A stretch of 64,000 nucleotides of DNA from Zavarzinella sp. (GCA_041399155.1 JAWKTI010000007.1:124001-188000), one strand, 5' to 3'. Counted from the stretch's first letter, positions 1 through 8,157 are shown. Notes: generated from the sequence alone by a model not told the origin. Numbers and translations: made by a program.

Positions 1-1
1 A

Positions 2-721
2 CCGGAAGAATTGCCCGCACGGTGCGTGCCCATTCAACGAATTCTGTATCTGCTGTTCCATGAAGGTTATCGTCCCAGCCAGGGTGGGGAAGGCTTCCGC
101 CTGGAATGTTGCGAAGAAGCGATTCGCCTGGGCACGTTATTGCTGCAATTACCGGGAATCGATTCGCCATCCACCAAGGCGTTAGTGGCGTTGATGTTGC
201 TGCACCAGGCCCGCCTGCCAGGACGCACCGATCCCAGTGGCAGGTTGTTATTTCTGGAAGAACAGAACCGCGAACGCTGGGATTGGCCATTGATCTGTCG
301 GGCGACTGATTTGCTGATGCAATCAATGAATGATCGTTCGATTTCCCGCTACCATCTTGAGGCGGGAATTATTATGCTGCACTGCCACCAGACCGATTGG
401 CACCAGACCAACTGGCAGGAGATTCTGAACCACTATGATCTGTTGATGCAGCTTGCACCATCGCCAATTTATGGCTTGAATCGGGCGATTGTGGTGGCTC
501 AGTTACATGGCCCCCAGGCGGGATTGAACGCAGTGGCCCAGATAGACGATCTGCACACATTAACCAAATACCACCTGCTGGATGCCACACTGGGTGAGCT
601 GCACCGCAAACTGGGACAAAATGAAATTGCCCGGTGCTACTTTCAACAAGCGATTACCAAGACTGATTCGCCGGATGAAAAGGAGATGCTGCACCGCAGA
701 GTGGCTATGTGCGGTGGGTAA
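2..721 (+). CDS. ECF RNA polymerase sigma factor, C-terminal part (5' end outside window)
   Basis: The frame is open from base 2, so the true start lies upstream. The visible 239 residues match the C-terminal extension (DUF6596 type) of SigF-like extracytoplasmic-function sigma factors: an ILYLLFHEGY block near the start, then EAIRLGTLLL, LMLLHQARLPGRTD and LEEQNRERWDW, followed by helical TPR-like segments. In this family the N-terminal sigma regions 2 and 4 bind core polymerase and promoter, and the C-terminal part is thought to tune activity. The last 53 bp, including the stop codon, recur at 1141-1193. Family call is firm; the regulon is unknown. Confidence 0.85.
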   Translation, partial: PEELPARCVPIQRILYLLFHEGYRPSQGGEGFRLECCEEAIRLGTLLLQLPGIDSPSTKALVALMLLHQARLPGRTDPSGRLLFLEEQNRERWDWPLICRATDLLMQSMNDRSISRYHLEAGIIMLHCHQTDWHQTNWQEILNHYDLLMQLAPSPIYGLNRAIVVAQLHGPQAGLNAVAQIDDLHTLTKYHLLDATLGELHRKLGQNEIARCYFQQAITKTDSPDEKEMLHRRVAMCGG

Positions 722-787
722 TGGTTAGAAACTGCCCACCGTTCAACGTTGTTTTCAATTACAATGTGTGAATGAGTTCCCAATTGG

Positions 788-1150
788 ATGGACAATATGC
801 GAGCCTGTATCAAACGATTCCTGATGCGATTTCAGTTGCTGGGTTTCTTGTTCGCGATTGGATCGGTGATCGGCTTTGTTCTTTTCTTTTCAGTCGATGA
901 ACTCAGTTTAAGAAGATTGGCAGAAGGAATTCTGGCTGGAATCGGCGGTCCTATTTGGTTGAGTTTGATGGTTACAAACTCCTCCCCGGTCATTTTTGAG
1001 CTTGCGTGCATACTTGGCTGGCTTGGGTTTCCAGCAATGTTCGCACACCCAATATTTCAGAACACTGCATCCAAAGTAGTGACAGTTATTGGCACAATCT
1101 GTTGGTTCATCAGTGGCTTTATGGCGCTTGTGTATGCAAACGCCGGATGA
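788..1150 (+). CDS. small multi-spanning membrane protein, unknown function
   Basis: 120 residues with about four hydrophobic segments (LLGFLFAIGSVIGFVLFFSV, a second near residues 45-60, a third near 70-85 and a last one near 98-117), so an inner-membrane protein. I do not recognise a family. The ORF ends inside the duplicated sigma-factor tail: its last codons (GCC GGA TGA) are supplied by the repeat at 1141-1193. The original C-terminus may therefore have been cut off when this segment arrived. It sits alone between the sigma gene and hpnC and looks like cargo of a 419-bp insertion. Confidence 0.5.
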   Translation: MDNMRACIKRFLMRFQLLGFLFAIGSVIGFVLFFSVDELSLRRLAEGILAGIGGPIWLSLMVTNSSPVIFELACILGWLGFPAMFAHPIFQNTASKVVTVIGTICWFISGFMALVYANAG

Positions 1151-1193
1151 AAAGGAGATGCTGCACCGCAGAGTGGCCATGTGCGGTGGGTAA
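1141..1193 (+). repeat. direct repeat of sigma-factor 3' end (partner 669-721)
   Basis: 53 bp matching 669-721 at 52 of 53 positions (one T/C difference in GTGGCTATG/GTGGCCATG). It carries the last 17 codons and TAA stop of the upstream sigma factor. Sequence after this copy leads straight to hpnC. The 419 bp between the copies (722-1140) holds the small membrane gene. Confidence 0.9.
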
Positions 1194-1255
1194 GTAGGTG
1201 AGACTGTTTTCGACAATCTCGTAAAAAACAGCTATCTTCCCATGCTGAAGTAATC

Positions 1256-2167
1256 ATGAATCAGGCTTTTGAACAGGAATTGCACCACTTTGGGCCAGAT
1301 GGGACAGCACCAACAATGACGGTGCAGGCCGCAACAGCCTACTGTCGGCAGTTTACCGCCCAACAATACGAAAACTTTACGGTGGTCTCCTGGTTGCTGC
1401 CCAGGAAGCTCGCCCAGCGATTTTATCCTGTCTATGCCTGGTGCCGCTGGGCAGATAATCTGGGCGATGAAGCCAGTTCGCCGGAAGAGGCACTGCACCT
1501 GCTTTCCTGGTGGGAACAGGAATTGGCCGCGTGTTATGAAGGTCGACCGCGTCATCCGGTGACCATTGCCCTGCAAAAAGTGGTGGAAGACTGTCTGATC
1601 CCACCGCAACCATTTCTGCAATTGATCGATGCGTTTCGCCAGGATCAGCACGTGCGGGAATACGATCATTACCCACAACTGCTGAGATACTGCCAGCGTT
1701 CTGCCAATCCGGTGGGGCAACTGGTGCTCTATCTGGCGGAACAGTACAACGCAGAGAATGCCGCACTGTCGAACAATGTGTGCACCGCACTGCAATTGAC
1801 GAATTTCTGGCAGGATATCCGCCGCGATTGGGAGAACCTCCAGCGCAGGTATCTTCCAACGGCAGATTGTCAGCAATTTGGCTATTCCCTGGACGATTTT
1901 CAGCAAAAACGCTTTACTCCACAGTTTCAGCAGTTGCTTACCTTCCAGGTGGATCGTGCCCAACGGCTGTTCGATGCTGGCAAACCACTGGTGGGGCGGT
2001 TAACAGGTCCAATTCGCCACGATGTGGCGTTGTTTATCCGTGGTGGGGAAGCAATTCTGGCAAAAATCCGCCAGCAGAACTACGATGTTTGGAAATCCCG
2101 CCCAAAATTGTCCAAGTGGGGCAAAATTTCCCTTTTATTGGGGCATCTGTTCGGTCGGTGGCGTTAA
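1256..2167 (+). CDS. hpnC: squalene synthase HpnC (hydroxysqualene-forming step)
   Basis: 303 residues of the squalene/phytoene synthase fold. Two Asp-rich Mg-diphosphate motifs are visible: CRWADNLGDE (D67 to E72) and NFWQDIRRDW (D187, D191). In the HpnCDE pathway HpnD makes presqualene diphosphate from two farnesyl diphosphates and HpnC converts it to hydroxysqualene, which HpnE reduces to squalene for hopanoids or sterols. hpnD follows at 3213 but is separated by a 767-bp insertion. The C-terminal 225 bp of this gene is repeated before hpnD. No hpnE is visible in the window. The ATG start at 1256 gives a normal family length. Confidence 0.88.
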   Translation: MNQAFEQELHHFGPDGTAPTMTVQAATAYCRQFTAQQYENFTVVSWLLPRKLAQRFYPVYAWCRWADNLGDEASSPEEALHLLSWWEQELAACYEGRPRHPVTIALQKVVEDCLIPPQPFLQLIDAFRQDQHVREYDHYPQLLRYCQRSANPVGQLVLYLAEQYNAENAALSNNVCTALQLTNFWQDIRRDWENLQRRYLPTADCQQFGYSLDDFQQKRFTPQFQQLLTFQVDRAQRLFDAGKPLVGRLTGPIRHDVALFIRGGEAILAKIRQQNYDVWKSRPKLSKWGKISLLLGHLFGRWR

Positions 2168-2254
2168 CATGCGCCTAAAATAAGGCCATGGTTCCGCTAA
2201 AAACTTGGGCCAACTTAACACATCAGATTCAACTGTAATCGCATTGGAAAACTA

Positions 2255-2692
2255 ATGAATAATAGTAACCATGAAGATAAAAAGAATGAATTAAAGTATC
2301 GGCACAAGCAAAGTGAATTCGTGAACTTTATGATCATGCAAGGACTTGTAGCCGCAAGTGCCGATTTTTCCTGGCTCCCTATGGTACAGGATGACCAAAT
2401 GCGCCGTCATCTCATATCGGAACATCGATCTGTAGAAAGGCAGACATTTATGAGCATTATTCAAGTTTGCCAGATTGTTCATGAGTGGATTTATCAACAT
2501 GATTCTCCTCTCATTTGTTTTATCCCAAATGTTGGTGCGCTATTAGCTGAATACTCTAAATTCGTCGACGCGATTGATTTTTTTAGTGAGCTAATAAATG
2601 ACGTTCTTCTTCTATCTGATTTGGCAATGACATCTTCGATTCGTGCCGAAGAATTTGATGGAATGTACTATGTTTCTATTGTCACACCATAA
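2255..2692 (+). CDS. hypothetical protein carried on an AT-rich insert
   Basis: 145 residues, mostly helical, with a charged N-terminus (MNNSNHEDKKNELKYRHKQ) and no signal peptide or clear membrane span. I do not recognise it. Base composition is visibly more AT-rich than hpnC/hpnD on either side, and the gene lies between the two copies of the hpnC tail, so transfer from elsewhere is likely. Confidence 0.5.
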   Translation: MNNSNHEDKKNELKYRHKQSEFVNFMIMQGLVAASADFSWLPMVQDDQMRRHLISEHRSVERQTFMSIIQVCQIVHEWIYQHDSPLICFIPNVGALLAEYSKFVDAIDFFSELINDVLLLSDLAMTSSIRAEEFDGMYYVSIVTP

Positions 2693-2785
2693 ATATATGA
2701 TTCTGTCTTTACTTCTGGTATCTCAATTTTTTCTAAAAAACTTAGCGTCATACAAGAGTCGCACTGCTTCAGTCATCACGCTACT

Positions 2786-2967
2786 TCAGGCCCATACAAG
2801 GGGAAGGTAGTAGGCGAAACCGATGAATTCATTATTGCACGTTGGTAGATCCGGTAACCCATTCCCGCCATTTTTGCTCCAGATAGCACAATCCCAGCTA
2901 TGTGCCACTTCGTGTATCAATGGGTATACGGTAATGCTGTACTTCTTGCACAAAGCTGCTACTTGCA
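2786..2967 (-). pseudogene. possible 3' fragment of a zinc-metalloprotease-like gene
   Basis: On the minus strand, reading away from the duplicated hpnC tail, an open frame of about 60 codons contains IHEVAHSW. This is an HExxH zinc-binding pattern preceded by a hydrophobic strand (SITVYPLI), as in many metallopeptidases. It has no own start because the frame begins at the insert boundary (2967). It may be the truncated end of a gene brought in with the insert. An isolated HExxH can occur by chance, so confidence is low. Confidence 0.25.
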
Positions 2968-3225
2968 TTCCAGGTGAATCGTGCCCAACAGCTGTTCGAT
3001 GCTGGCAAACCACTGGTGGGGCGGTTAACAGGTCCCATTCGCCACGATGTGGCGTTGTTTATCCGTGGTGGGGAAGCAATTCTGGCAAAAATTCGCCAGC
3101 AGAACTACGATGTCTGGAAATCCCGCCCAAAATTGTCCAAGTGGGGCAAAATTTCCCTTTTATTGGGGCATCTGTTCGGTCGGTGGCGTTAACATGCGCC
3201 TAAAATAACGCCATGGTTCCGCTAA
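2968..3225 (+). repeat. 258-bp direct repeat: hpnC 3' end plus first codons of hpnD (partner 1943-2200)
   Basis: Matches 1943-2200 at 252 of 258 positions by hand alignment. It includes the last 75 or so codons of hpnC, the 45-bp hpnC-hpnD spacer and ATGGTTCCGCTAA, the start of hpnD. At the upstream copy hpnD breaks off after four codons. At this copy hpnC is headless and hpnD is intact. Four of the six differences are silent or non-coding. The 767 bp between copies (2201-2967) is the insert. Confidence 0.95.
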
Positions 3226-4061
3226 GTCAATCGTACCGACATTGCAAATTGCTCACCCAGCGTACGGCAAAAAACTTTGGGCCGGCGTTCTGGTTGCTGC
3301 CACGCCAACAACGTTATGGCATGTACGCGTTGTATGCGTTTATGCGTCGCACCGATGATCTGGCCGATGGTGATGGCACCATTGCGGAACGGCAGCAACA
3401 ACTGGAACGGTGGCGGCAACAACTTTCAGATGCAGAACAGGGTAATTTTTCCGACCCCATCCTGCCCGCACTGCTGGATGTGGTGCTGCGGCACGGCATT
3501 CCTTTGCAGCACTTCCACGAAGTAATCACGGGCGTGGCGATGGATCTGACGGGAGTGAGTATTCATGATTTTGCCGATCTGGAGCGATATTGCTACCACG
3601 TGGCATCGGCAGTGGGGCTGGCGTGCATCCACCTGTGGGGTTTTCGCCAGCCGGAAGCCCGCGAACAGGCGATTGCCACCGGGATTGCTTTCCAACTGAC
3701 GAACATTCTCCGCGACCTGCGGGAGGATGCGGAACAGGGACGGCTTTACCTGCCCACCGTAGAGTTGCAGCAATTTGACTGCCCACCTACCACCTGGAAT
3801 TGCGATAATCCGAAGTTTCTGGAATTGATGCGGTTTCAGGTGGATCGTGCGGAACAGTATTACCAGCAAGGCTGGCTGTTGCATGCGAATTTGTATCCCC
3901 ACGGTCAGGCGATTTTTCAGGCAATGTACCAGACCTATCACACCATCCTGAAAACGATTCGCCTGCGAAATTACGATGTTTTTACCGAACGGGTACGTGT
4001 TCGAAAGCGAATGAAATTGCGGTATTTGCTGCAGGCCGTCCCCACCCGCTTTGGCTGGTAG
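3213..4061 (+). CDS. hpnD: presqualene diphosphate synthase HpnD
   Basis: 282 residues, squalene/phytoene synthase family. It condenses two farnesyl diphosphates to presqualene diphosphate, upstream of HpnC. Asp-rich motifs: FMRRTDDLADGD (D48-D52) and NILRDLREDAEQG (D168-D172), followed by RLYLP, typical of HpnD. The start codon lies inside the 258-bp repeat. Before the insertion it would have sat 45 bp after hpnC in one operon, so the insertion may have changed co-expression unless transcription reads through. It ends 15 bp from the convergent Nif3-like gene. Confidence 0.88.
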   Translation: MVPLSQSYRHCKLLTQRTAKNFGPAFWLLPRQQRYGMYALYAFMRRTDDLADGDGTIAERQQQLERWRQQLSDAEQGNFSDPILPALLDVVLRHGIPLQHFHEVITGVAMDLTGVSIHDFADLERYCYHVASAVGLACIHLWGFRQPEAREQAIATGIAFQLTNILRDLREDAEQGRLYLPTVELQQFDCPPTTWNCDNPKFLELMRFQVDRAEQYYQQGWLLHANLYPHGQAIFQAMYQTYHTILKTIRLRNYDVFTERVRVRKRMKLRYLLQAVPTRFGW

Positions 4062-4076
4062 GGGGAATGTAGTTCA

Positions 4077-5201
4077 TTATTCCAGGCGTTTGCCATCGAC
4101 GGCGGTTACGGGATCGCGTTCTTCCATGCTTGCCCAGCATGTTACCGGTGGGAAGGCAGCCCGCAGGCGATCTGCCAGCATTTCTACTGCGGGGCGTTCT
4201 GTGGCATAGTGGCCAGGCAGCACCAGGGCCAAACCCAGTGCGTTTGCAGCCAGATAATCGTGGAACCGCATCTCACCAGTCAAAAACAGATCCGCACCCG
4301 TGCGGTGGGCATCGCGCATGAATTCACCCGCAGCACCGCACGCAATGGCTACTTTCTGGACCGTGCGGTCGGCCTGGCCCACAATTTGGACCAGTTGGGC
4401 GTGCAGCACCTGCCGCACGTGGGCCGCAAACTGCCCCAACAGCACACCTGTGGGCAATTCCCCCACGCGGCCTTCCCCCACGCTGGTGCTGGAAATCTCT
4501 GCCAGTGGGTAAACATCATACGCCACCTCTTCATAGGGATGGGCAGTAATCATCGCACGTAACGCCTTGTCCAGCAAGTGTTTCGGACAAACCACTTCCA
4601 GACGGGTTTCCGATACACGTTCCAATTGGCCTTTGGTGCCAATCACGGGTGACGTGCTTTCTGTCCCAAAGAACGTACCAGTTCCGGACAGTTGAAAACT
4701 GCACTGTTCATAATCGCCAATGACCCCCGCACCTGCCTGAAAGAGGGCTTTGGCTACCAATTCCAGGTGATCGGTGGGCACAAAAACCACAATTTTGTAT
4801 CCCGCAGATCGCTTTGCTGGTCGAAGTGGGCGAATATTCTGCAGCTGGAGCTGCGTGGCAATCCAGTCGTTGATCCCACCGGTGGCATTATCAAAGCGAG
4901 TGTGGGGTGAATACACCGCAATGCCTGCCTTTGCCAGCGGCCATAACAATTTTCCTTCCGAATTGTTTGTGCTGAGGTTTTTGGTGCCACGAAACAGCAC
5001 CGGGTGGTGCGTCACGATCAACTGCACGGGTGCCTCAAGAGCTTCCCGCACCACTTCGGGCGTGATGGTCAAGCAGGTAATACAGGATGATACTTGATCG
5101 TTGGGGTCGCCCATCAACAGACCGGTATTATCCCACTCCGCTGCCAGCTCACGTGGGGCAAATTGGTCCAGCCAGGTGGAAATTTCTCCAACAGTCGCCA
5201 T
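4077..5201 (-). CDS. Nif3-like dinuclear metal-centre protein (YbgI/YqfO type)
   Basis: 374 residues, the length of the long YqfO class: an N-terminal half with EWDNTGLLMGD and the metal-ligand motif VTHHPVLFRG, a central CutA-like insert, and a C-terminal half with CGAAGEF and the second ligand stretch GEMRFHDYLAA plus GHYATERPAVE. These histidines and glutamates bind two metal ions at the rim of a hexameric ring in the family. The reaction is not firmly known, and GTP cyclohydrolase or hydrolase roles have been suggested for relatives. Single gene, convergent to hpnD. Confidence 0.87.
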   Translation of the reverse strand: MATVGEISTWLDQFAPRELAAEWDNTGLLMGDPNDQVSSCITCLTITPEVVREALEAPVQLIVTHHPVLFRGTKNLSTNNSEGKLLWPLAKAGIAVYSPHTRFDNATGGINDWIATQLQLQNIRPLRPAKRSAGYKIVVFVPTDHLELVAKALFQAGAGVIGDYEQCSFQLSGTGTFFGTESTSPVIGTKGQLERVSETRLEVVCPKHLLDKALRAMITAHPYEEVAYDVYPLAEISSTSVGEGRVGELPTGVLLGQFAAHVRQVLHAQLVQIVGQADRTVQKVAIACGAAGEFMRDAHRTGADLFLTGEMRFHDYLAANALGLALVLPGHYATERPAVEMLADRLRAAFPPVTCWASMEERDPVTAVDGKRLE

Positions 5202-5225
5202 ATTTTTACTCGGTTATATAGCTGA

Positions 5226-5462
5226 TTATTGATGCTTGCGGGAAGGAGTGCATACAATCGCCAGTGCACCACCTGTCAGTGCCAGCGAGAAGAGAATCGC
5301 ACCCGCGTACGTGGGCTTTTCTGGTTCAGCAGGCTGATCTGATTGGGGGATATTGAACGCACCCTCTTTCAGGCCGGGCCGCAAGTCGTTCGGATTGTCC
5401 TGTGCCGCACCTGATACGACGTAAATAACTAGCAGAAAAGCACTTAGAGCAAATTTTCTCAT
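5226..5462 (-). CDS. small secreted or membrane-anchored protein
   Basis: 78 residues: a signal-type N-terminus (MRKFALSAFLLVIYVVSGAA), a short polar linker, and one C-terminal hydrophobic span (AGAILFSLALTGGALAIV). Family not recognised. Its ATG overlaps the stop of the upstream membrane protein (ATGA at 5459-5462), so the two are probably translationally coupled. Confidence 0.6.
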   Translation of the reverse strand: MRKFALSAFLLVIYVVSGAAQDNPNDLRPGLKEGAFNIPQSDQPAEPEKPTYAGAILFSLALTGGALAIVCTPSRKHQ

Positions 5463-6190
5463 TCGTCTTTCTTTTCCAGTTTGGCCAGGGCATCCCGCAG
5501 CGCTTTCAGTTCTTTCTCCATTTTACTGGTCTTTTCCTCCACGGGGGGCGAAACCACTACCGGTGGTAATTTTTCTGTCGTCTGGATCTGCTGCAATAAT
5601 TTATACGCACGCACCCGGGCACGCCAGCGGTGCCAGAAAATCTGAAATAGAAAGCCGATCAGCGTGATCACGGAAATACCGATGCTGAGAATGGTGCGGT
5701 GATTTCCTGCCCACACCGCCATATTTTTTTCAAACAGGTGGCCCATCATGGTCAGGCCTGCGTGAAAAAAGAGCATCGTTCCGATGAAACTAGTCAGAAT
5801 CATTGTCCAGAAGCGATAAAGAAGCAGTCCTGCAAGCCCACCAGCCAGAAAAACTACCCACAGATCGTGCCACGCGGGGAACAGACGATGAAAAATGAGC
5901 CACATAGTTGAACCAGCGGCCAGAAATGCGAAAATGCGGGCAAATTCCAGTGCCAGCATCCCTGCAGAAACGGACAGGAGCAACGCCAGAACCAACGCAC
6001 TGCGCCCATCAGCATGACCAGCGGTCAGTCCAAAAATGCCCCCTGCGACGGTGACTCCAGCAACCGTCCAGACTCGGTGAAACTTCCAGCCAAACAAAAG
6101 CAAAGCCAGGCCCACCGCGACACCGGTGCCAGTGACACCCATGGTCAGCCCACGTGCTTCGGCAAGAATATCAACCGCAATCAGGTTCAT
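5459..6190 (-). CDS. multi-spanning membrane protein with C-terminal coiled coil
   Basis: 243 residues with about six hydrophobic segments over residues 15-185, then a basic stretch (WHRWRARVRAYK), a Pro/Val-rich linker and a charged coiled coil ending KMEKELKALRDALAKLEKKD that should lie in the cytoplasm. The organisation recalls TMEM198/DUF4203-like proteins, but I cannot assign it. Forms a two-gene unit with the 78-residue protein downstream, joined by a 4-base overlap. Confidence 0.65.
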   Translation of the reverse strand: MNLIAVDILAEARGLTMGVTGTGVAVGLALLLFGWKFHRVWTVAGVTVAGGIFGLTAGHADGRSALVLALLLSVSAGMLALEFARIFAFLAAGSTMWLIFHRLFPAWHDLWVVFLAGGLAGLLLYRFWTMILTSFIGTMLFFHAGLTMMGHLFEKNMAVWAGNHRTILSIGISVITLIGFLFQIFWHRWRARVRAYKLLQQIQTTEKLPPVVVSPPVEEKTSKMEKELKALRDALAKLEKKDE

Positions 6191-6427
6191 TACTTGACGA
6201 TAGCCCCAGTTGGGAAATCATTCAAGCCGATCTGCAACTAATCGCCCACAACAGGCATGGCGGGAGAGCAAATTGCCTGAATTACCCAAACAACCCAAAC
6301 TTCCAGATGGGGTTGCCGATAGTATTCAATTGGCCTTTGAAAATACGATTGTTAACTCAGTTTACGTCCGAATGGACGGGTAGGGTTTGCCCACAGTGAT
6401 CTCGCACCCTCGGTTTGGTAAGGTTCA

Positions 6428-6540
6428 CTACTCCAGTAATCCCAGAGTGGTTTGCGGAACACTCTCCGCGAACAAGTACATGGCTTTCGCGAGCCCCCTA
6501 CGCTGATGATTCTGCTCAACTAGCACATTCTGGCAGTGGG
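6428..6540 (-). pseudogene. C-terminal fragment of a GNAT-type acetyltransferase
   Basis: About 37 codons ending in TAG contain NVLVEQNHQRRGLAKAMY, which matches the acetyl-CoA-binding motif A (R/Q-x-x-G-x-A) of GNAT N-acetyltransferases and the helix after it. The N-terminal domain is absent: upstream the sequence runs directly into the attC-like repeat at 6549-6619. Most likely the end of a cassette or neighbour gene truncated during integron decay. Confidence 0.5.
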
Positions 6541-6548
6541 CGCCCCGT

Positions 6549-6619
6549 CGCCGAACGTGGTCCGCGATTGAGCAGAGTCGCGGAGTGAATACTAAGCGAT
6601 TCCTGCTCCAATCGCTCAC
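6549..6619 (-). repeat. truncated attC-like element (third copy)
   Basis: About 70 bp nearly identical to 7622-7689 (differences include GTGG/GGG and ACTAAG/ACGAAG). It keeps the paired arms GCGATTGGAGCAG and CTGCTCAATCGC and the GTTCGGC end but lacks the GCCTAAC end. At that point the sequence switches to the IS110 fragment, so the element was probably broken by that insertion. Confidence 0.6.
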
Positions 6620-6628
6620 TAAAACATT

Positions 6629-7006
6629 TTCACCAGTTGGCTGGGATTGTGCCCCAACTTCAAGAAAACCGGCGGAAAAGTGCAGTCCAGCAAGACGCGA
6701 CGTGGGAAAGGGCGCGCGGCCCACGCCTTGCGGCTGGCTGCGTGGGGGTTGATGCGGAGCACCAGTTACCTGGGTGGCTATTTAAGAAGACAGCGTTCTC
6801 GCCTGGGAGCACCGAAAGCGATCACGGCAACCGCCCACAAGCTGGCCAGGATTATCTACCATTTGATGCGGTATGGCGGGGATTACACGAAGCAGCAGGA
6901 AGAAGCGTATGTGGCAGAAGTAATTGCCCGGCAGGAGAGACAGTTGCATCGCCGGGCCAAAGAGCTGGGGTATGAGTTAAAGAAAGTGGAACCCACCGTT
7001 GCGTGA
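6629..7006 (+). pseudogene. IS110-family transposase, C-terminal fragment
   Basis: The frame opens at an upstream stop and reads FTSWLGLCPNFKKTGGKV, then ALRLAAWGLMRSTSYLGGY, RLGAPKAITATAHKLARI and a C-terminal LHRRAKELGYEL. This is the Transposase_20 (IS116/IS110/IS902) domain with its conserved SWLGLCP and Ser-proximal GAPKAITATAHK blocks. The N-terminal DEDD RuvC-like catalytic domain is missing, so it cannot act alone. It adjoins a cut attC-like site on its left. The 140 bp to its right contain nothing recognisable. Confidence 0.85.
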
Positions 7007-7207
7007 ATGGAAAGAGCAGGTTTTTGACAATTTGATGAAGAAGGGCTTGTGTGAAATTTATTAAAAAGATACCCACGGCAGACGCTATCGTTACGCGGAA
7101 TATGCACTTTAGCTTTCATTGATGAAATAATTCAAGCGAGTTGAATTGAAAAGTTAGTCTTCAGCTGGGGAAGTTCCTGGGGGCGGCGTGCCTTTGCTGC
7201 ACAGCGG

Positions 7208-7606
7208 CTACCCCCGCCACGGCTCCATGAGGTTACCGTTCCAGGGCAGGAACAGATACCCCTTCGAGGCGTCCTGCAACGCGCCCTGGACCTCCATGAG
7301 CGTGTTGATCTCGTCCAGAGCCGCGTCCAGGTCGTCGATGCTGATCTCGAATCGGGCGGAGCACTCTCGCAGGGCGGCCTCGTGCGGGGTGCCCTCACCG
7401 ACCTCGGCGGCTTCGGCCGCGACGTGCGGGCCGGAGGCCAGACGGACGCGGAACCAGCGATTCGGAAAGCCTGGGATGTCCGGTCGGCCGGCGGTGAGTT
7501 CCTCGCCGCGGCGTGTGACGGTCAGCCCGTACCCGGCCAGCGTCTTGGCGGCGGCGTCGAGATCACATGCGTCGGGCCGGAAGAACACCATGCAGCCGTC
7601 AGCCAC
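7208..7606 (-). CDS. integron-cassette-like hypothetical protein
   Basis: 132 residues, GTG start preceded by GGAGGG. Acidic, no signal peptide; family unknown. The GC content and codon use are much higher than flanking chromosomal genes. Reading on the minus strand it begins 16 bp after the GTTCGGC end of the attC-like element 7622-7696, the position expected of a cassette gene. No attC follows its stop, where sequence becomes AT-richer, so the cassette's own site seems lost. A 151-codon plus-strand frame overlaps it but is low-complexity Ser/Arg/Ala and is taken as a shadow. Confidence 0.5.
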   Translation of the reverse strand: MADGCMVFFRPDACDLDAAAKTLAGYGLTVTRRGEELTAGRPDIPGFPNRWFRVRLASGPHVAAEAAEVGEGTPHEAALRECSARFEISIDDLDAALDEINTLMEVQGALQDASKGYLFLPWNGNLMEPWRG

Positions 7607-7621
7607 CCGGAAGCCCTCCGC

Positions 7622-7696
7622 CGCCGAACGGGTCCGCGATTGAGCAGAGTCGCGGAGTGAATACGAAGCGATTCCTGCTCCAATCGCTAGTTAGGC
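7622..7696 (-). repeat. attC-like recombination site (attC2)
   Basis: Minus-strand order: GCCTAAC (perfect RYYYAAC), arm GCGATT-G-GAGCAG with one unpaired G, a 25-base centre that pairs further (GAATCGC against GCGACTC), arm CTGCTC AATCGC, end GTTCGGC (one mismatch to GTTRRRY). Inverted core sites enclosing an imperfect hairpin with extrahelical bases is the defining layout of integron attC sites, which recombine as folded single strands. Confidence 0.65.
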
Positions 7697-7736
7697 CGCC
7701 TGCGGCCGTCACTTTTACTATATGCTCAATCGCGGA

Positions 7737-7823
7737 CTGACATTCACTGGCCGGGGCCGACGACCAGTGTTCGAATTACAAGGACCGTCGTGGCCCCGGT
7801 CCAGTGCAGTGTTTGGTTAGCTG
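7737..7823 (-). repeat. attC-like recombination site (attC1)
   Basis: Minus-strand: AGCTAAC overlapping the TAA stop of the cassette gene, then CACTGG-A-CCGGGGCC-ACGA, a 25-base loop, and TCGT-C-GGCCCCGG-CCAGTG. The 18-bp stem has two extrahelical bases. The distal core site is degenerate (GTCAGTC). Overlap of a cassette stop codon with the first core site is typical of cassettes. Confidence 0.6.
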
Positions 7824-8137
7824 ACGGCCTCCTCGCCGTGCTCGTAACGCGTAGACGCTTCCTCCCGCCCTTCGCGATCCCAGTGACGCCAGAGGCCATG
7901 TTCTTTGCCGGCGACATATTCGCCCTCGGCAGCAAGTTGGCCGTTGTCGTGAAAGTCACGCCAAAGGCCCGTCTCCAACCCATGCTCGTAGAGTCCTTCA
8001 CTCGCCCGCTGACCGTTCTCATGGTACGCGGTAAACAATCCGTGCCGGATCCAACGGCTCCCGTCTTCCGAAAGCTCGCGACTGTACCGGAAGCGCAGCA
8101 CGCCGGACTCGTAGGGGATCTCCGCGATGTGTAGCAC
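7817..8137 (-). CDS. MORN/YwqK-type repeat protein in cassette position
   Basis: 106 residues; GTG start about 20 bp after the core site, so a nearly leaderless cassette gene. Contains tandem MORN-variant repeats with the shared pattern hGLWRxaxxNGQxxxEGxY: GLFTAYHENGQRASEGLY, GLWRDFHDNGQLAAEGEY and GLWRHWDREGREEAS. Such repeats occur in proteins labelled YwqK-family antitoxins, whose biochemical role is uncertain. Its stop TAA forms part of attC1. GC-rich compared with neighbouring genes. Confidence 0.65.
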   Translation of the reverse strand: MLHIAEIPYESGVLRFRYSRELSEDGSRWIRHGLFTAYHENGQRASEGLYEHGLETGLWRDFHDNGQLAAEGEYVAGKEHGLWRHWDREGREEASTRYEHGEEAVS

Positions 8138-8157
8138 GTCGTCGATCGGCGTTCCTC

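Noticed and set aside
1232..1963. 243-codon minus frame inside hpnC
   Set aside because: Shadow of hpnC, which has clear catalytic motifs on the plus strand.
2974..3192. 72-residue plus frame identical to the HpnC C-terminus
   Set aside because: It is the headless duplicate of the hpnC tail, with no proper start or catalytic motifs; recorded as a repeat, not a gene.
7188..7643. 151-codon plus frame over the cassette gene
   Set aside because: Ser/Arg/Ala low-complexity translation; the minus frame has a normal acidic composition, a ribosome site and a position relative to attC.
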